Assembly (NCBI GenBank): GCA_002328185.1
Contig: DCWQ01000051.1
Span: forward strand, 63,499 to 119,072
Direction of reading: 5' to 3'
From: Dehalococcoidia bacterium UBA2158
GTDB lineage: Bacteria; Chloroflexota; Dehalococcoidia; Lucifugimonadales; UBA3495
DNA length: 55,574 nt
The position numbers were made by a program, and so were the translations under genes. Within the stretch, counting starts at the first letter, position 1, and every line of letters begins with the position of its first letter. Shown piece by piece: positions 54,284 to 55,574 of the stretch. The notes beneath the pieces were generated by a model. The model was not told where the DNA came from, did not search any database, and saw only the letters and a list, made by a program, of their open reading frames with translations.

Positions 54284-55189
54284 TTGCCAGTCGTTAACTA
54301 CACAAACAAGCACAATCCGGCTCTGGCCGAATTCGTCGCCTCCCACGACAACACAACCACCGAGATTCACGACCTTTGCTTGAGCACGTTTCAAGGCGTT
54401 CTTGGCCAGCCGGACCTTGATCCAACGGTGCATTGTCTGGTATTGGAAGATGCCGGCGAGATCAAGGGGTTGGCTCTGGTCTTTCGAGAGTTCCCCATCG
54501 GCCGCTCGATCATCGAGATCATGACCGCCCCGGAGTTGGCCGACAGCCCAGATGAGGTGGAGTTGGTGCGGCGGGCGCTAGCGCTAACCGAAGCCGCGAA
54601 ACTGACGGTGGCCCACGTATGTGTGATGCCTGACTCGGGCAGGAACAAAGTGCTGGAACAGGTGGGTTTCACCAAGGTCCGCACCTACCTGGACATGTTG
54701 TGGAACGAGGACCAACTGCCGAATTTGGAACTTCCTCAGGGCTTTTCTGTGCGATCGTTCCAGAAGGGCGACACGCCGCTGCTGACCCGAGTCCAGAACG
54801 ACGCTTTCACAGGCAGTTGGGGTTTCTGTCCCAACACCGAAAACCAGATCGAATACCGCACCCAAATGCCAAACACGTCCCATGCCGGTATCGTGTTCAT
54901 GTTCGAGGGCGACAATCCCGCCGGTTATTGCTGGACCGTGCTGGTGCCCGGAGATAACGGGATCCGGGGGATCATCGGCATGATCGGCGTGGTGCCTGAT
55001 TACAGGGGAAAGGGTGTGAGCCGCCACATCCTACATGCGGGGATGAAACATCTGCGTTCTATCGGGTTGGCTGAGATCGGCTTAGAAGTGGATGGGAACA
55101 ACGACCCGGCCGTGGGGCTCTACAAATCCGTCGGGTTCAAGGTCATGGGCGAGCGTCACTGGTTCGAGCGAGTTCTCCCCGGCACCTGA
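54284..55189 (+). CDS. Double-GNAT acetyltransferase
   Basis: A 301-residue protein with two GNAT-like halves. The C-terminal half has the acetyl-CoA motif GVVPDYRGKGVSRHIL and LEVDGNNDPAVGLYKSVGF; the N-terminal half (1-150) is degenerate, as in mycothiol synthase-like proteins. The substrate is unknown. TTG start with GGAAG upstream. Its 3' end overlaps the convergent DUF502 gene by 34 bases. Confidence 0.85.
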   Translation: MPVVNYTNKHNPALAEFVASHDNTTTEIHDLCLSTFQGVLGQPDLDPTVHCLVLEDAGEIKGLALVFREFPIGRSIIEIMTAPELADSPDEVELVRRALALTEAAKLTVAHVCVMPDSGRNKVLEQVGFTKVRTYLDMLWNEDQLPNLELPQGFSVRSFQKGDTPLLTRVQNDAFTGSWGFCPNTENQIEYRTQMPNTSHAGIVFMFEGDNPAGYCWTVLVPGDNGIRGIIGMIGVVPDYRGKGVSRHILHAGMKHLRSIGLAEIGLEVDGNNDPAVGLYKSVGFKVMGERHWFERVLPGT

Positions 55190-55574
55190 AAACCTGATTG
55201 CTGGAACACGTTATCCAGCCGAATACCCCCGGATATTACCGCCCTCATGGCGTCTTCTACGCTCATTTCAGTTTTCGTTACTTCGGACGCCGACACGAAG
55301 ACCAAGAACCCGGATGATGGTATCGGCGTGGTGGGGATGTAGACCGATAAGACTTCTTCCCCATCAGTGTCCAGCATGCTGGATGTGATCAGTCCTATGG
55401 ACTTGATGCCGGGTCTCGGGAAATCGATCAGGACCACGCCTGCGTACTGTCGGCTCTTGTCGATATCGCTGTTCCCGTTGCCATTTTGGCTGTGGGTAAG
55501 AATATCGATCGCCATCCGGGTGGTGCCGTAGATGCCCTTTACCACCGGAATCACTTCCATTAACCGGTGTCCGA
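55156..55574 (-). CDS. DUF502 membrane protein, cut by the window edge
   Basis: The C-terminal 139 residues of an open frame continuing beyond the window, starting GHRLMEVIPVVKGIYGTT. The DUF502 signature is visible: a GHRL..PVVKGIY region, a central VVLIDFPRPGIKSIGLIT, and VYIPTTPIPSSGFLVFV. The two membrane helices expected at the N-terminus lie outside. Function unknown. It overlaps the convergent GNAT gene by 34 bases. Confidence 0.85.
   Translation of the reverse strand, partial: GHRLMEVIPVVKGIYGTTRMAIDILTHSQNGNGNSDIDKSRQYAGVVLIDFPRPGIKSIGLITSSMLDTDGEEVLSVYIPTTPIPSSGFLVFVSASEVTKTEMSVEDAMRAVISGGIRLDNVFQQSGFQVPGRTRSNQ

Overview
The window looks like a chromosomal segment of an uncultured Chloroflexota bacterium, probably of the Dehalococcoidia/SAR202 type. 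This is an inference from gene content: a DUF2298 (YYY) membrane protein next to an Agl23-like GT-C protein, a flavin-reductase-fold protein, EthD, CMD and PIG-L families, many TTG starts, and several families of short GC-rich intergenic repeats. No rRNA, phage, IS element or CRISPR array was seen. It reads as ordinary core chromosome with small accessory stretches.

Layout. 1-1.8 kb: nuoABC and a HicB-like small gene, all on the minus strand. 1.9-4.9 kb: a CinA/nucleotidyltransferase fusion, a flavin reductase-like protein and a TolB-like lipoprotein. 5.1-12.4 kb: plus-strand genes for an amidohydrolase, TrmD, a thioesterase, a PHP protein, a DinG-type exonuclease-helicase and an OGG1-like glycosylase. 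12.6-15.3 kb: alcohol dehydrogenase, a small zinc protein and a tRNA nucleotidyltransferase (minus). 15.5-17.8 kb: a DsbA-fold selenoprotein, rnc and ftsY. 17.9-25.5 kb: a membrane glycosylation-like cluster. 26.1-31.8 kb: mutL, a HAD-like gene, an ArsC/Spx-like selenoprotein and mutS (minus). 32.0-37.9 kb: nuoEFG with a ferredoxin-reductase-like gene (minus). 38.5-43.4 kb: a UGSC-family selenoprotein with its partner gene, a hydroxyisobutyrate dehydrogenase, a CMD protein, an MBL hydrolase and apt (minus). 43.7-49.5 kb: three tRNAs, tuf, rpmG, secE, nusG, rplK, rplA, an L10 leader, rplJ, rplL and a small zinc protein. 49.6-55.6 kb: an S41 peptidase homologue lacking its catalytic dyad, EthD, DUF885, PIG-L, a double GNAT protein and a DUF502 protein cut by the window edge.

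The main discovery is three independent candidate selenoprotein genes. Each has an in-frame TGA exactly at a predicted redox-active cysteine position: Sec14 in the DsbA-fold protein, Sec13 in the ArsC/Spx-like protein and Sec103 in the UGSC protein. Each TGA is followed by a hairpin with a small G/U-containing loop starting about 19-22 nt after it, which is the architecture of a bacterial SECIS element. Ordinary gene calling would truncate or split all three. No Sec machinery (selA, selB, selC, selD) lies in this window, so it should be elsewhere in the genome.

The other genes fall into recognisable modules. NuoABC and NuoEFG are parts of a respiratory or soluble NADH-oxidising complex encoded at two loci. 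MutS/MutL, DinG and the OGG-like protein serve DNA repair. tuf through rplL is a classical translation/transcription block with attenuation at the L10 leader. The 17.9-25.5 kb cluster probably builds or transfers a lipid-linked glycan.
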